Of a stretch of 64,000 nucleotides of DNA, positions 22,781-34,216 are shown piece after piece. A model generated the notes under the pieces. It had not been told where the DNA came from and ran no database searches. It saw only the letters and a program-made list of their open reading frames with translations. Made by a program: the position numbers and the translations under genes. Within the stretch, counting starts at the first letter, position 1, and each line of letters opens with the position of its first letter. This DNA is from Zoroaster sp. YZ-2022 (taxonomy: Eukaryota; Echinodermata; Asteroidea; Forcipulatida; Zoroasteridae): the NCBI GenBank assembly GCA_029582265.1, contig CM055823.1:17357019-17421018 (forward strand), read 5' to 3'.

Positions 22781-23074
22781 CGTCGGGTCAAAGCAGAAAG
22801 GACTTATAAGAATCTATACATGCAAAGTGTGACAAAAAGGACTTATAAGGCATATAAATTACCTGCAATTCCATTATGTTAAGAAAACTTAATTATTTGG
22901 ATTTTTATATTTTATTTAACAATGGGAGTACTCACAATTTATATATAGCATTCAAGACCCATTATCTTGTACTTAATTAGGTAATTACACTTGATTAATC
23001 TTATAAGACCTTTTGTCATTAACAAATAAAATTGTCATCTAGTGTCTATAAGTCCTTATTGCTCTGAGCAGACG
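22781..23074. mobile_element. 294-bp MITE nested in array, copy 2
   Basis: Nearly identical to 20409-20702, with the same ends and the same insertion phase in the minisatellite unit (ATTT on both sides). Identical phase suggests it was copied with the array rather than inserted twice, although the flanking repeat variants differ slightly. Confidence 0.8.
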
Positions 23075-26000
23075 ATTTATATATATTTTTTCCTCAAAAT
23101 CACAAGGGGTAAGCCTTATATTTATATATTTTTGTTTTTCTCAAAATCACAAGGGGTAAGCCTTGTATTTATATATTTTTAGTTTTTTCTCAAAATCACA
23201 AGGGGTAAGCCTTGTATTTATATATTTTTGTTGTCATCAAAATCAGAATGGTTAAGCCTTGTATATTGTTGTCATCAAAATCACAAGGGGTAAGCCTTGG
23301 ATTTATATATTTGTTTTCATTCAAATCACAAGGGGGTAAGCCTTGTACTTATATATTTTAGTTGTTTCTCAAAATCACAAGGGGTAAGCGTTGTATTTAT
23401 ATATTTTTGTTGTCATCAAAATCAGAATGGTTAAGCCTTGTATATTGTTGTCATCAAAATCAGAATGGGTAAGCCTTGTATATTGTTGTCATCAAAATCA
23501 CAAGGGGTAAGCCTTGGATTTATATATTTTTGGTTTTTCAAAATAACAAGGGGTAAGCCTTGTATTTATATTTTTTTCTCAAAATCACAAGGGGTAAGCC
23601 TTGTATTTATATATTTTATTTTTTTCTCAAAATCACAAGGGATAAGCCTTGTATTTATATATTTTTGTTTTCATCAAAATCACAAGGGGTAAGCCTTGTA
23701 TTTATATATTTTAATTGTTTCTCAATATCACAATGGGTAAGCCTTGTATTTATATATTGTTTTGTTTTTTCTCAAATTCACAAGGGATAAGCCTTGTATT
23801 TATATATTTTTGTTTTTCTCAAAATCACAAGGGGTAAGCCTTGTATTTATATATTTTTGTTGTCATCAAAATCAGAATGGTTAAGCCTTGTATATTGTTG
23901 TCATCAAAATCACAAGGGGTAAGCCTTGGATTTATATATTTTTGTCATCAAAATCACAAGGGGGGTAAGCCTTTTATTTATATATATTTGTTTTCATCCA
24001 AATCACAAGGGGGTAAGCCTTGTACTTATATATTTTAGTTGTTTCTCAAAATCACAAGGGGTAAGCCTTGTATTTATATATTTTTGTTGTCATCAAAATC
24101 AGAATGGTTAAGCCTTGTATATTGTTGTCATCAAAATCAGAATTGGTAAGCCTTGTATATGGTTGTCATCAAAATCACAAGGGGTAAGCCTTGGATTTAT
24201 ATATTTTTGGTTTTTCAAAATAACAAGGGGTAAGCCTTGTATTTATATTTTTTTCTCAAAATCACAAGGGGTAAGCCTTGTATTTATATATTTTATTTGT
24301 TTCTCAAATTCACAAGGGATAAGCCTTGTATTTATATATTTTTGTTTTCATCAAAATCACAAGGGGTAAGCCTTGTATTTATATATTTTAATTGTTTTTC
24401 AATATCACAATGGGTAAGCCTTGTATTTATATATTGTTTTGTTTTTTCTCAAATTCACAAGGGATAAGCCTTGTATTTATATATTTTTGTTTTTCTCAAA
24501 ATCACAAGGGGTAAGCCTTGTATTTATATATTTTTGTTGTCATCAAAATCAGAATGGTTAAGCCTTGTATATTGTTGTCATCAAAATCACAAGGGGTAAG
24601 CCTTGGATTTATATATTTTTTTCATCAAAATCACAAGGGGGGTAAGCCTTTTATTTATATATATATTTGTTTTCATCCAAATCACAAGGGGGTAAGCCTT
24701 GTACTTATATATTTTAGTTGTTTCTCAAAATCACAAGGGGTAAGCGTTGTATTTATATATTTTTGTTGTCATCAAAATCAGAATGGTTAAGCCTTGTATA
24801 TTGTTGTCATCAAAATCAGAATGGTTAAGCCTTGTATATTGTTGTCATCAAAATCACAAGGGGTAAGCCTTGGATTTATATATTTTTGGTTTTTCAAAAT
24901 AACAAGGGGTAAGCCTTGTATTTATATTTTTTTCTCAAAATCACAAGGGGTAAGCCTTGTATTTATATATTTTATTTTTTTCTCAAAATCACAAGGGAAG
25001 CCTTGTATTTATATATTTTTGTTTTCATCAAAATCACAAGGGGTAAGCCTTGTATTTATATATTTTAGTTGTTTCTCAAAATCACAAGGGGTAAGCCTTG
25101 TATTTATATATTTTTTGTTTTTCAAAATCACAAGGGGTAAGCCTTGTATTTATATATTTTTGTTTTTCTCAAAATCACAAGGGGTAAGCCTTGTATTTAT
25201 ATATTTTTGTTGTCATCAAAATCAGAATGGTTAAGCCTTGTATATTGTTGTCATCAAAATCACAAGGGGTAAGCCTTGGATTTATATATTTTTGTCATCA
25301 AAATCACAAGGGGGTAAGCCTTTTATTTATATATATATTTGTTTTCATCCAAATCACAAGGGGGTAAGCCTTGTACTTATATATTTTAGTTTTTTCTCAA
25401 AATCACAAGGAGTAAGCCTTGTATTTACATATTTTTTGTTTTTCAAAATAATAAGGGGTAAGCCTTGTATTTATATTTTTTTCCGCAAAATCACAAGGGA
25501 TAAGCCTTGTATTTATATATTTTTGTTTTCATCAAAATCACAAGGGGTAAGCCTTGTATTTATATATTTTAGTTTTTTCTCAAAATCACAAGGGGTAAGC
25601 CTTGTATTTATATATTTTTAGTTTTTTCTCAAAATCACAAGGGGTAAGCCTTGTATTTATATATTTTTGTTGTCATCAAAATCAGAATGGTTAAGCCTTG
25701 TATATTGTTGTCATCAAAATCACAAAGGTAAACCTTGTATTTATATATTTTATTTGTTTTCTCAAAATCACAAGGGGTAAGCCTTGTATTTATATATTTT
25801 TGTTTTCTCAAAATCACAAGGGGTAAGCCTTGTATTTATATATTTTTGTTGTCATCAAAATCAGAATGGTTAAGCCTTGTATATTGTTGTCATCAAAATC
25901 ACAAGGGGTAAGCCTTGGATTTATATATTTTTTTCATCAAAATCACAAGGGGGGTAAGCCTTTTATTTATATATATTTGTTTTCATCCAAATCACAAGGG

Positions 26001-27439
26001 GGTAAGCCTTGTATTTATATATTTTTGTTTTTCTCAAAATCACAAGGGGTAAGCCTTGTATTTATATATTTTAGTTGTTTCTCAAAATCACAAGGGGTAA
26101 GCCTTGTATTTATATATTTTTGTTGTCATCAAAATCAGAATGGTTAAGCCTTGTATATTGTTGTCATCAAAATCACAAGGGGTAAGCCTTGGATTTATAT
26201 ATTTTTTTTCATCAAAATCACAAGGGGGTAAGCCTTTTATTTATATAATTATATTTGTTTTCATCAAAATCACAAGGGGGTAAGCCTTTTATTTATATAA
26301 TTATATTTGTTTTCATCAAAATCACAAGGGGGTAAGCCTTTTATTTATATAATTATATTTGTTTTCATCAAAATCACAAGGGGTAAGCCTTGTATTTATA
26401 TATTTTTTTCATCAAAATCACAAGGGGGGTAAGCCTTTTATTTATATATATATATTTGTTTTCATCCAAATCACAAGGGGGTAAGCCTTGTACTTATTTA
26501 TTTTACTTGTTTCTCAAAATCACAAAGGGTAAGCCTTGTATTTATATATTTTTGTTGTCATCAAAATCAGAATGGGTAAGCCTTGTATATTGTTGTCATC
26601 AAAATCACAAGGGGTAAGCCTTGTATTTATATATTTTTTCCTTAAAATCACAAGGGGTAAGCCTTGTATCTATATAGTTTTGTTTTTTCTCAAAATCACA
26701 AGGGGTAAGCCTTGTATTTAAATATTTTTGTTTCCATCAAAATCACAAGGTAAGTATAAATAAGTAAGCCTTGTATTTATATATTTTAGTTTTTTCTCAA
26801 TATCACAAAGGGTAAGCCTTGTATTTATATATTTGTGTTTATTTTCTCAAAATCACAAGGGGTAACCTTGCATTTATATATGTTTTTCATCCAAATCACA
26901 AGGGGGGTAAGCCTTTTATTTATATATTTTTGTTTTCATCCAAATCACAAGGGGGTAAGCCTTGTATTTATATATTTATGTTTTTCTCAAAATCACAAGG
27001 GGTAAGCATTGTATTTATATATTTTTTGTTTTTCAAAATCACAAGGGGTAAACATTGTATTTATATATTTCATTTTTTTCTCAAAATCACAAGGGGTAAG
27101 CCTTGTATTTATATATTTTTGTTTTTCTCAAAATAACAAAGGGTAAGCCTTTTATTTATATATTTTTGTTTTTCTCAATATCACAAAGGGTAAGCCTTGT
27201 ATTTATATATTTGTGTTTTTCTCAAAATCACAAGGGGTAAGCCTTGTATTTATATATTGTTTTCATAAAAATCGCAAGGGGGGTAAGCCTTATATTGATA
27301 TATTTTAGTTTTTTCTCAAAATCACAATGGGTAAGCCTTGTATTTATATATATTTTTCCATCAAAATCACAAGGGGTAAGCCTTGTATTGATATATCTTT
27401 GTTTTTATCAAAATTACAATAGTTTTTTCTCCTTCTCTC

Positions 27440-27960
27440 TTCAACATCACAAGGAGGTATCCTTTTAGTTTATCCATAAAGTCAAAATGAAAAGGTGTTT
27501 AGCCTTGTAGATTAAAAATACTTCTTAAAACCCACGTCGTTTAAAAATTCACATTGAGTAAGCCTACTATGTTTATATATATTTTTTTATTTTAGTTGTT
27601 TGAAAAATAACACAGAATAATCCTTTTTGTCTTCAAAATCAGGAGTAAGCCTTGTATTTTTTCCTAAAAGTAGTAAGATCCCACTATCAACTCGTGCGTC
27701 CCAGCTCTGGAAGCCCCGCGATTGACACTTCCAGTGGTCCGGCCAACGTGCTGCGCCATCTGGACCATGTTGGTATTAGACAGGTTAAATTAAACCTACT
27801 TAAATAAAGGGTTTGAATTGTATTGCTACACAATAAAAGAAAAAAAACGCAGGCGGGATTCGAACCAGGATCGCCGGCACGGATGTCAAGCGTCTAATCC
27901 ATTAGACCACCGCTTCACCTGACTGTTTGCAATGAAAGGAGATTCATCAACATTTGATGT
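27440..27960 (+). repeat. Right inverted flank of the satellite domain
   Basis: Reverse complement of parts of 19170-20300, in the same order, including the ACCCACGTCGTTTAAAAATT segment, the CCAGCTCTGGAAGCCCCGCG segment and the tRNA-like unit. It confirms a mirror arrangement about the array. Confidence 0.85.
27845..27925 (-). mobile_element. tRNA-like unit in right flank
   Basis: On the minus strand: GCGGTGGTCTAATGGATTAG (A box region; D-stem GTCT/AGAC pairs) and a perfect B box TGGTTCGAATCCC, followed by a T-run. Anticodon and acceptor stems do not pair, so it is a tRNA-derived repeat unit and not a working tRNA. Confidence 0.6.
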
Positions 27961-28117
27961 AATGGAAAAATAAAAGGAATGCTCATTAATTCTTTTTGTT
28001 ACAAGAACATATTCGTTTAACAAAAGGGAGCAATAGTTCAAGGTAGGGACCTTGAGCTTTGGGTTTGTTTCGAGTGGCAGTTGTCCCTACCACCAGCGGC
28101 GTAGCCAGGACTTTTTC

Positions 28118-28170
28118 AGTGGGGGGGGGGGGGGACACAGGGGGGCATTGCTTTTCAGTGGGGGGGGGGG
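28118..28170. repeat. G-run low complexity
   Basis: Two G-runs of about ten to fifteen bases flank CTTTTCAGTG, immediately next to the truncated left end of the mariner-like copy at 28177. They follow a CAGCGGCGTAGCCAGGA motif at 28095. Confidence 0.7.
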
Positions 28171-28483
28171 CCAGGACGTATAAAAAAAAAGGTAATCCGA
28201 ATTCAGGGGGTTAATATGCCAAGGTTATTTAGTTTGACAATTTACATGTAGTTTACCAAAGAAGAGGAACTCCTCAGCTTTCCATTGATACCTTTATTGA
28301 CCCATTGCTGTCACACATGACCGAGTACATTGTTATTGAAAATGACAAATTCAAATCGCATTTTTGCAAGTTTGGCTAATCAGTGCAAGGCAGGATAATC
28401 AGTGAAAGTCAGTATGATAAACCAGATTTTCTTTAGGAATGACTGGACATTATTCAAGAAGAATCTCTTCTGACATTGCCCTT

Positions 28484-29340
28484 TTATGCACCCACACCTT
28501 CAACATGTCTACCTCCCCTTTCGACACAAAGCTGACAGCGACGGAGCATGTCCTGCACTGCTCGTCTCACCATAGCCAGATCATTGCGTAAAGCATCCAC
28601 TTCATTTCGAATACGGCCCTGCAATTCATCAAGATCACGGGGAGGAGTTGCAAACACCTTGTTCTTCAAATGTCCCCAAAGGAAATAATCACATGGTGTG
28701 AGGTCAGGTTATCTTGGTGGCCATTCCACCTCATGGTTGACGGCGATGACTCGTTCGCCAAAGACTTCCCTCAGACGATCTCGGACAGCGATAAGGCGAT
28801 GTGCTGGGGCGCCGTCTTGGACCCACCCTTAACTTGACTAATTTTCTTGCCAGCCCTCACCTTGAGTGGCCTTTTGGCCTTGTGATGGGCGACTTACATA
28901 ACAAAAAATTAAAAAACAGAGCTGCCTGATGACCCCACGAACCTGTCGCTCAAAGTGTTCCTGCAGCTGCGGTAAAACGTTATCATTGAGCATCTGCAGA
29001 TACATGTTACCATTGACATTCCTTTGAAAGAAAAACGGTCCGATCAGCTGACCACTTCCACAAAGTCCTAACCAAACAGTACACTTTTGTCGACTCATGT
29101 TAACCTCGAAATTGAATTCTGGGGGTGTCTTGCTGGTGCATATTCAAGAACATTATGTTTATTGACCTTGCCGTTCATGGAGAAAGCAGCTTCGTCGCCA
29201 ATTACGAGATTCCGCAGAAAATTGACATCTCTCTCGGTACGGGCTATCAACCATCTGGCAAACGCCAGCCTTCTAGCAAAATCTCCTGGCGTAAGTTGAT
29301 GTCGGATGTGAATCCGATATGGATGCTGGTGGAGGTCCAA
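28484..29340 (-). pseudogene. DD41D transposase, catalytic region, copy 1
   Basis: On the minus strand: VIGDEAAFSMNGKVN (first Asp, about 29210), VWLGLCGSGQLIGPFFFQ (about 29060), a replaced stretch, then QDGAPAHRLIAVRDRLRE (second Asp, about 28825) and PDLTPCDYF (third Asp, about 28690), then GHLKNKVFATPPRDLDE. Forty-one positions separate the second and third Asp, counting one premature stop (TAA) between WPPR and PDLTPCD. This copy keeps the stretch that copy 2 has deleted. An IS630/Tc1/mariner DDE transposase acts by cut-and-paste at TA. Inactive. Confidence 0.8.
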
Positions 29341-29364
29341 TCTCGCAGTGTTGTAACCAAGTCA

Positions 29365-29560
29365 TTTTTTCTCAAGTCAAGTCAAGTCACAAGTCAAATG
29401 TTCTCAAGTCAAGTCAAGTCTCAAGTCAAATTTTCTCAAGTCAAGTCAAGTCACAAGTCAAATTTTCCCAAGTCAAGTCAAGTCACAAGTCAAATTTTCT
29501 CAAGTCAAGTCAAGTCACAAGTCAAATTTTCTCAAGTCAAGTCAAGTCACAAGTCATTTA
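29365..29560 (+). repeat. hAT subterminal repeats, left
   Basis: Six units of about 32 bp built from CAAGTCAAGTCAAGTCACAA and GTCAAATTTTCT. Subterminal repeats of this type commonly serve as transposase-binding sites in hAT elements; the role here is inference. Confidence 0.85.
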
Positions 29561-31341
29561 TCGTCCCGAATAAGGCTTTAAAAAAGTCTCCACTTTCAAA
29601 ATTGGTGCGGTGACGCGATTTTGTTTTTTGTTTGTTTTGTTTTGTTAAAATTTTGTTTACATGTATAGGCTGGGACCAAATTTCCCATTATACAAAATAT
29701 AAAATTTCCCATTATACTCACAAATCAGCCAAACGTTTATACCCCTATGTGAAAAAGTGTGGCTGCGATTGGACATCGTTTCATAGCAAAAAATAATAAA
29801 ATAAAATGCCGACGTGCAGGTCTAGCTGAGGCCACGCGCACGGAGATCACCAGAAACCGGAGACTTTTTTTTTCTTTTTTTTTTCCCTATAATAATGTTC
29901 TGTTTGTCATGTTCCCTGTCTTGGCAGTGAGAATAAATCCAGTGTTTGTCATTTGTTGTTTATAGGATATACACAATTGACACATTTATCTCGAATTAGC
30001 CGCGAAACCTCGCTGTAATCATCGGGCAATATTTTCTAGAAAACTACAAACGCACACACGTGTACCGTGTATCGTGCAGTACATGTGAAGGGAAATGTAT
30101 GCTAAACGTATAGTCTCAAATGTACACTGTAGGCCCAAGATTGACACTTTATTGAAGATGTTTAGACGTATTTTACTTCATTAATATAAGTTGCTGATTG
30201 AATAAAATAAATGAAAAACAAGTGAGAGGTAAATAAATGACTATTGAAGACCAGGAACTCACAAACAAATCTGTCAAACCTGCCAAGTATGACGTTAACG
30301 CTTCACAAATTGTGTAGTGCATCATTGTTTTTGTTGGTGTCCGCATCTGAATTCAATGTTATTTACAAAACAGGGAACCAGGTAGTTTTTCATCAATTCG
30401 CTCCAGAAATTATGGGGGTTGTGTGGGAAGTAGAAAAAGAAGCGATTGAGGTTTTAATTTTTTTAATCTGAAAATTATCAATCTAGCGTAGGTAACATGT
30501 ATTTAGAGTGGTTCATTTCAATATTTGTACGAAAATTTGCAGACGGTTGAAGCTGTTACACGCGGGACAATTCATTTTTCTCCCATCAGGACGGAAATCG
30601 ACGGATGGTAATTTACACTCTTATATGGGCTTCAGAATTTGGTAATTTGGAAGAAGATAAATTTTGTATACGCCCCAAAAGCTAGTAATTGCTGCTTCTT
30701 AGTTATTTGGTCGCTGCTAATTGTCACAAACAATACATTTGTTAAAATCACGGACTCCAGTGTATGACAACGTTGTGCATGAAAGCCTTACTGATTCTAT
30801 GTTGACAACTCTGTCAACACTTGCATAGGTGATGTAAGGAGAATTTAAAAATTACGTTCGTAAAATATTTTAAAATTCCCTTTTTACGGAGTAAAACATT
30901 TAAAAAAAAACATGTACCCTTTAATGATTACACACATAATAAACATAATTTGAGTCAAAATAGCTATTCGGTTTTGTTTTACGAAAAATTTGCGATAATT
31001 TGTTCAACACTTTACAAATTCTTAATACAATTAACAATGTCGCTATAACCTCGTTCCAGCCGTTTGTATAAATTATTTTGAATATTAATGCAATGCCTTT
31101 ACCAGTAATAGCCCACTTCTTCCACTACGACGGATTGTGTTGAAGACTAGACATGTAGCGTACACTTTACAGTACAAGGCACATACGTGTACAATATAGA
31201 CTATTATTATGTATTACGTATAGATTCGCGACGGCATTTTTTTTCCCGTCACAAAAGTATTCGGCTGCCGGCCGTGGCCGGATTGACCAGAAAAATACAT
31301 GTAATGAAACAACCTAAAATACATGATGACTTGCAATGTCG

Positions 31342-31497
31342 TCAAGTCAAATTTACTCAAGTCAAGTCAAGTCACAAGTCATTTTTGTCCAAGTCAAGTC
31401 AAGTCCCAAGTCATTTTTGTCCAAGTCAAGTCAAGTCGCAAGTCACAAAAATTGGCGACTCGAGTCGGACTCGAGTCCGAGTCACCGACTCGAGTCA
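31342..31497 (+). repeat. hAT subterminal repeats, right
   Basis: Three units of CAAGTCAAGTCAAGTC(A/C/G)CAAGTCA with TTTTTGTC spacers, followed by GACTCGAGTC repeats (31457-31497). They have the same orientation as the left array rather than being inverted. Confidence 0.8.
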
Positions 31498-31598
31498 ACA
31501 ACAGTGCAATCTCGTGATTCTGTTGAATGTCGCCGAAGGCAATCTCAGCCCATTTCGCCTTGTGCTGGTGTCCATAGGATGCTCCAAAGGTTGCTGCC

Positions 31599-31841
31599 TT
31601 ACTGCTGAAATGTTCCCTTCTGATCGCCCTGTGCGCCTCCTGCCAGAATTCCCCTTGTTGCGGTTGAGGCTAGTGCCATACTCTTGATATTTTCTAACAT
31701 TCGCCCAGATGGTTTTGGCTGCTGGGGGCTCCCGTTCTGGGAAACGTTCCCTGAAAGCAAACTGCGAGTTTGCTGCAAACTGCGAGTTTGGTGAAATGTT
31801 GTAACCACGAAAGCTCGCTGTTCAGTCGTTAGTTGTACCAT
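31599..31841 (-). pseudogene. DD41D transposase N-terminus, copy 1
   Basis: Reads MVQLTTEQRAFVVTTFHQT, a helix-turn-helix-type N-terminus, then loses frame within about 45 residues relative to copy 2 (duplicated TGCAAACTGCGAGTTTG). It continues to the hAT insertion in other frames. Confidence 0.75.
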
Positions 31842-32204
31842 CTTTCCAACTACCTGTCCCTAAACCCAGGCCCTTCTTAAATACCCAACTTGAAGAAAAG
31901 GATGTCGTAACGGACGATTACCGCACCAGCTTAAAAATCTTACATAATCAACTAGGCAGTCAAGTGATGCGTCCATTTCAGACTGACTTGAACTGATTAC
32001 CCAAACTTGCAAAAATGCGATTTGAATTTGCCATTTTCAATAACAATGTACTCGGTCATGTGTGACAGCAATGGGTCAATAAAGGTATCAATGGAAAGCT
32101 GAGGAGTTCCTCTTCTTTGGTAAACTACATGTAAATTGTCAAACTAAATAACCTTGGCATATCAACCCCCTAAATTCGGATTACCTTTTTTTTTATACGC
32201 ACTG

Positions 32205-32365
32205 TATATGTATATGAATAATAAAAGAGCAGTTACAAATCATAAAGTGTCTGACTTGTTATCTTAAGATGCGTTAATAAACAAACTCTACATAAAAATT
32301 ACAGTGTATATGCATTCACTTTCCTCTTCAAAAACATAAATGAATACACACAATGCTAAATCATG
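32205..32365. other. Non-coding interval
   Basis: AT-rich, with no recognisable feature. Confidence 0.5.
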
Positions 32366-32490
32366 ATCAACAGGGTATGGAATTGGAGTGTTAGTTTTAG
32401 TTTAACTCGGTGACTGAAAATAATACCAGACATGATAAGGTCATTACCGTTGCCGCTGCATGAATGAGCCATTAACTTTCAGTCACCATG
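32366..32490. mobile_element. Truncated MITE related to 34217-34606
   Basis: Begins CAACAGGGTATGGAATTGGA and continues with TTAACTCGGTGACTGAAAAT and ATGATAAGGTCATTACCGTT. This is the reverse complement of the right part of 34217-34606. Confidence 0.6.
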
Positions 32491-32819
32491 TTTATCTTAA
32501 ACCAGGACTGAATTTTGGACTGAATTTACAAAGGATGTCCATTACTGAAATAAGGCACATGTTGTTGTATGTAATAAAATTTCCAATTTATAATCTAGCC
32601 AATCAAAATAAACCTTTGCACTTTAACAATACTTTTTTGTTATGTGTATTCTGTACATCATTGGTAGCAACGGAACAAGTCACCATTGGGACAAACGGTA
32701 CTAGACATCTCAATTTCCAAACAATCCCATTGATTAATCAATGGCTGCCTTTTTAATCTTTAAGCTTCAATTGTTGTGCAGGCTGCGAGAGCTTCATACA
32801 TGTAAGCAAGTCAGCAAGT

Positions 32820-33225
32820 AAAAAAGACCCCTCACTGGGGCTTGAACCCACGACGTTCTGGGGGCCAAGAGTCCCCAATCTTTTCACTTGACCATTTCCA
32901 CCTCTTTGGAAGTCTCAAAGTTTCGTAATTTTCCACCAGGCCACTTGCTGATCTTAATAAAGGTGGACATGTGTTTAGCCTAATTAAAAACTTTAGATTT
33001 AACCCTGTCCGAGTAACAAAGTAAAAAGGTTCTTTATAATGGAGCTTGAACCCAGGACCTTCTGGTCAAGAGTCACAAGGATTTCTACCTCTTAGGAAAG
33101 TTTGATTTTGATTATATAAACTTTAGAACAGGCAACGTTTATTTATACAAAAATAAAACACTGGGGTTTGAACCCAGAGCCTATTAGTCTAGAAGTCCCA
33201 AAATATACCACTAGGACACTTGCTC
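32820..33225 (-). mobile_element. Three tRNA-like units in a row
   Basis: B-box-like motifs on the minus strand at about 32841 (GGGTTCAAGCCCC), 33045 (GGTTCAAGCTCC) and 33165 (GGGTTCAAACCCC). The third has an A-box-like TGTCCTAGTGGTATA at the expected distance. The units are about 120-200 bp apart and share the phrase TTGAACCCA on the plus strand. They are tRNA-derived repeats, not functional tRNAs. A related phrase without a clear B box is at 33845. Confidence 0.55.
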
Positions 33226-33298
33226 CTCGTAAGAAACAGGCATTTTGTGTTTATAAACCTAAAAATTAACCCTGTCAAGGTAACATAGTAAAAGAAAG

Positions 33299-33832
33299 TA
33301 GGGATGTGCATTTTCGGATATTTTGGAACCGGATACCCGAAATCAGGAAACTTCGGATACCCGGATACCCGGTGATGCACAAATACATGTACTGTAAATA
33401 GTAACAAAATGGCTTTTGTAATACAGAGGATACCATACTTAAATCGATCGTTTCTTTACTATTAAAACAATAGGCAAATATTCCCTCTTGTGCTGCTGGT
33501 TTGATAGGTTATTTGAAGCAGCCGCTGCCAGGCCCTTTGCAGCCTTGACGATTCGATACAGTGTATCACAAACAGTTGGAGAAAAGTTTATGGAAAATGT
33601 CCGTAAAATACTACAAAGGCTTTATTGGAGTGTAATCTCTTGAATTTAAAGATAATTGTCTGTAAGTGTAAACATTACATTGTTCAAGAGTGACAGATTT
33701 CTGTTCAATCCGCTCAAACTTTAAGCCCGAATTTTAAAAAGTCGTTTACGGGTAATTGGAACCGAAAAATGGAACCGGGTAATGACAGTTTCGGTCGGCT
33801 ATCCGGATACCTGGATACCCGGCACAGCCCTA
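33299..33832. mobile_element. hAT-like MITE, copy 1
   Basis: Ends TAGGGATGTGC and GCACAGCCCTA are inverted. Internal arms carry GGATACCCGAAATCAGGAAA and CCGGATACCTGGATACCCGG. It is a relative, in opposite orientation, of 36984-37325. No clear 8-bp duplication remains here. Confidence 0.75.
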
Positions 33833-34216
33833 AAAAAGTATCACTGACTGGGCCTTAAACCTTGGACCTTCTGTGAGTACATGTACATGTATCTAATTTG
33901 AAAGTAATTTACATACATGTGTACTTTCTATTGGGGAAATGCAGTTTTCCTGAATGTGAAAGTATTTTTTCCCTCTCAGACAAAATCCTTCTGGATCTAT
34001 GCTGGCGTTTGTGATGGTGTAAAACTGTGGATTTATAACATGAGGTAAGAATGGGTCCTCGATTATTGTTTGCTAATGTCCTCGGTTGTAAAACGTGTAC
34101 AAATCAAATGGAAGATGCCTACGAAAGTTTGAAAAAGGGAACAATAGGAGGTCCTCGGTTTACATCATAAACATACATGAATGTACCTGTCAGTATCGTC
34201 ACGATCAGAGCAGACT

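Larger units (their letters stand above)
20320..27470 (+). repeat. ~47-bp minisatellite array, over 100 units
   Basis: The unit is a conserved part (AAAATCACAAGGGGTAAGCC, then TTGTATTTATATATTTT) plus a short variable part (for example GTTTTCATC, GTTGTCATC, AGTTTTTTCTC, GTTTTTC). The core CAAGG-GGTAAG-CCTTG can form a 5-bp hairpin. Three insertions sit inside (20409-20702, 21267-21625, 22781-23074). Between about 23.4 and 25.2 kb a higher-order unit of 677-679 bp repeats three times. Open frames reading KSQGVSLVFIYF are by-products of the repeat and not genes. Confidence 0.97.
29346..31506. mobile_element. hAT element, non-autonomous, 2.16 kb
   Basis: Begins CAGTGTTGTAAC and ends GTTGACTCG-type sequence closing with ACAACAGTG; the ends read CAGTGTTGT and CACTGTTGT from outside in. 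A perfect 8-bp target duplication CAATCTCG lies at 29338-29345 and 31507-31514, and mariner copy 2 shows the single unoccupied CAATCTCG at 52469-52476. No transposase reading frame is visible inside. Subterminal CAAGTCAAGTC repeats occur at both ends. Confidence 0.92.
28177..32204 (-). mobile_element. Tc1/mariner-like DD41D element, copy 1, split by hAT
   Basis: Left terminal inverted repeat from CGTATAAAAAAAAAGG (the outermost ~6 bases are lost), right end CGCACTG at 32204 followed by TA. Without the hAT insert (29346-31506) it matches copy 2 (51456-53194). Transposase pieces on the minus strand are at 31841-31599, 29340-29095, 29098-28838 and 28830-28484. It has a stop in the third catalytic block and a ~95-bp replacement at 28828-28922. 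Confidence 0.9.

Noticed and set aside
20838..27468. Many 60-146 codon frames with KSQGVSLVFIYF-type repeats
   Set aside because: They follow the minisatellite unit through frames and break at unit-length changes; no sign of a protein apart from the DNA repeat.
20320..27470. CRISPR-like look (conserved part plus short variable part)
   Set aside because: Eukaryotic context, unit boundaries drift, variable parts are only a handful of recurring variants, no cas genes.
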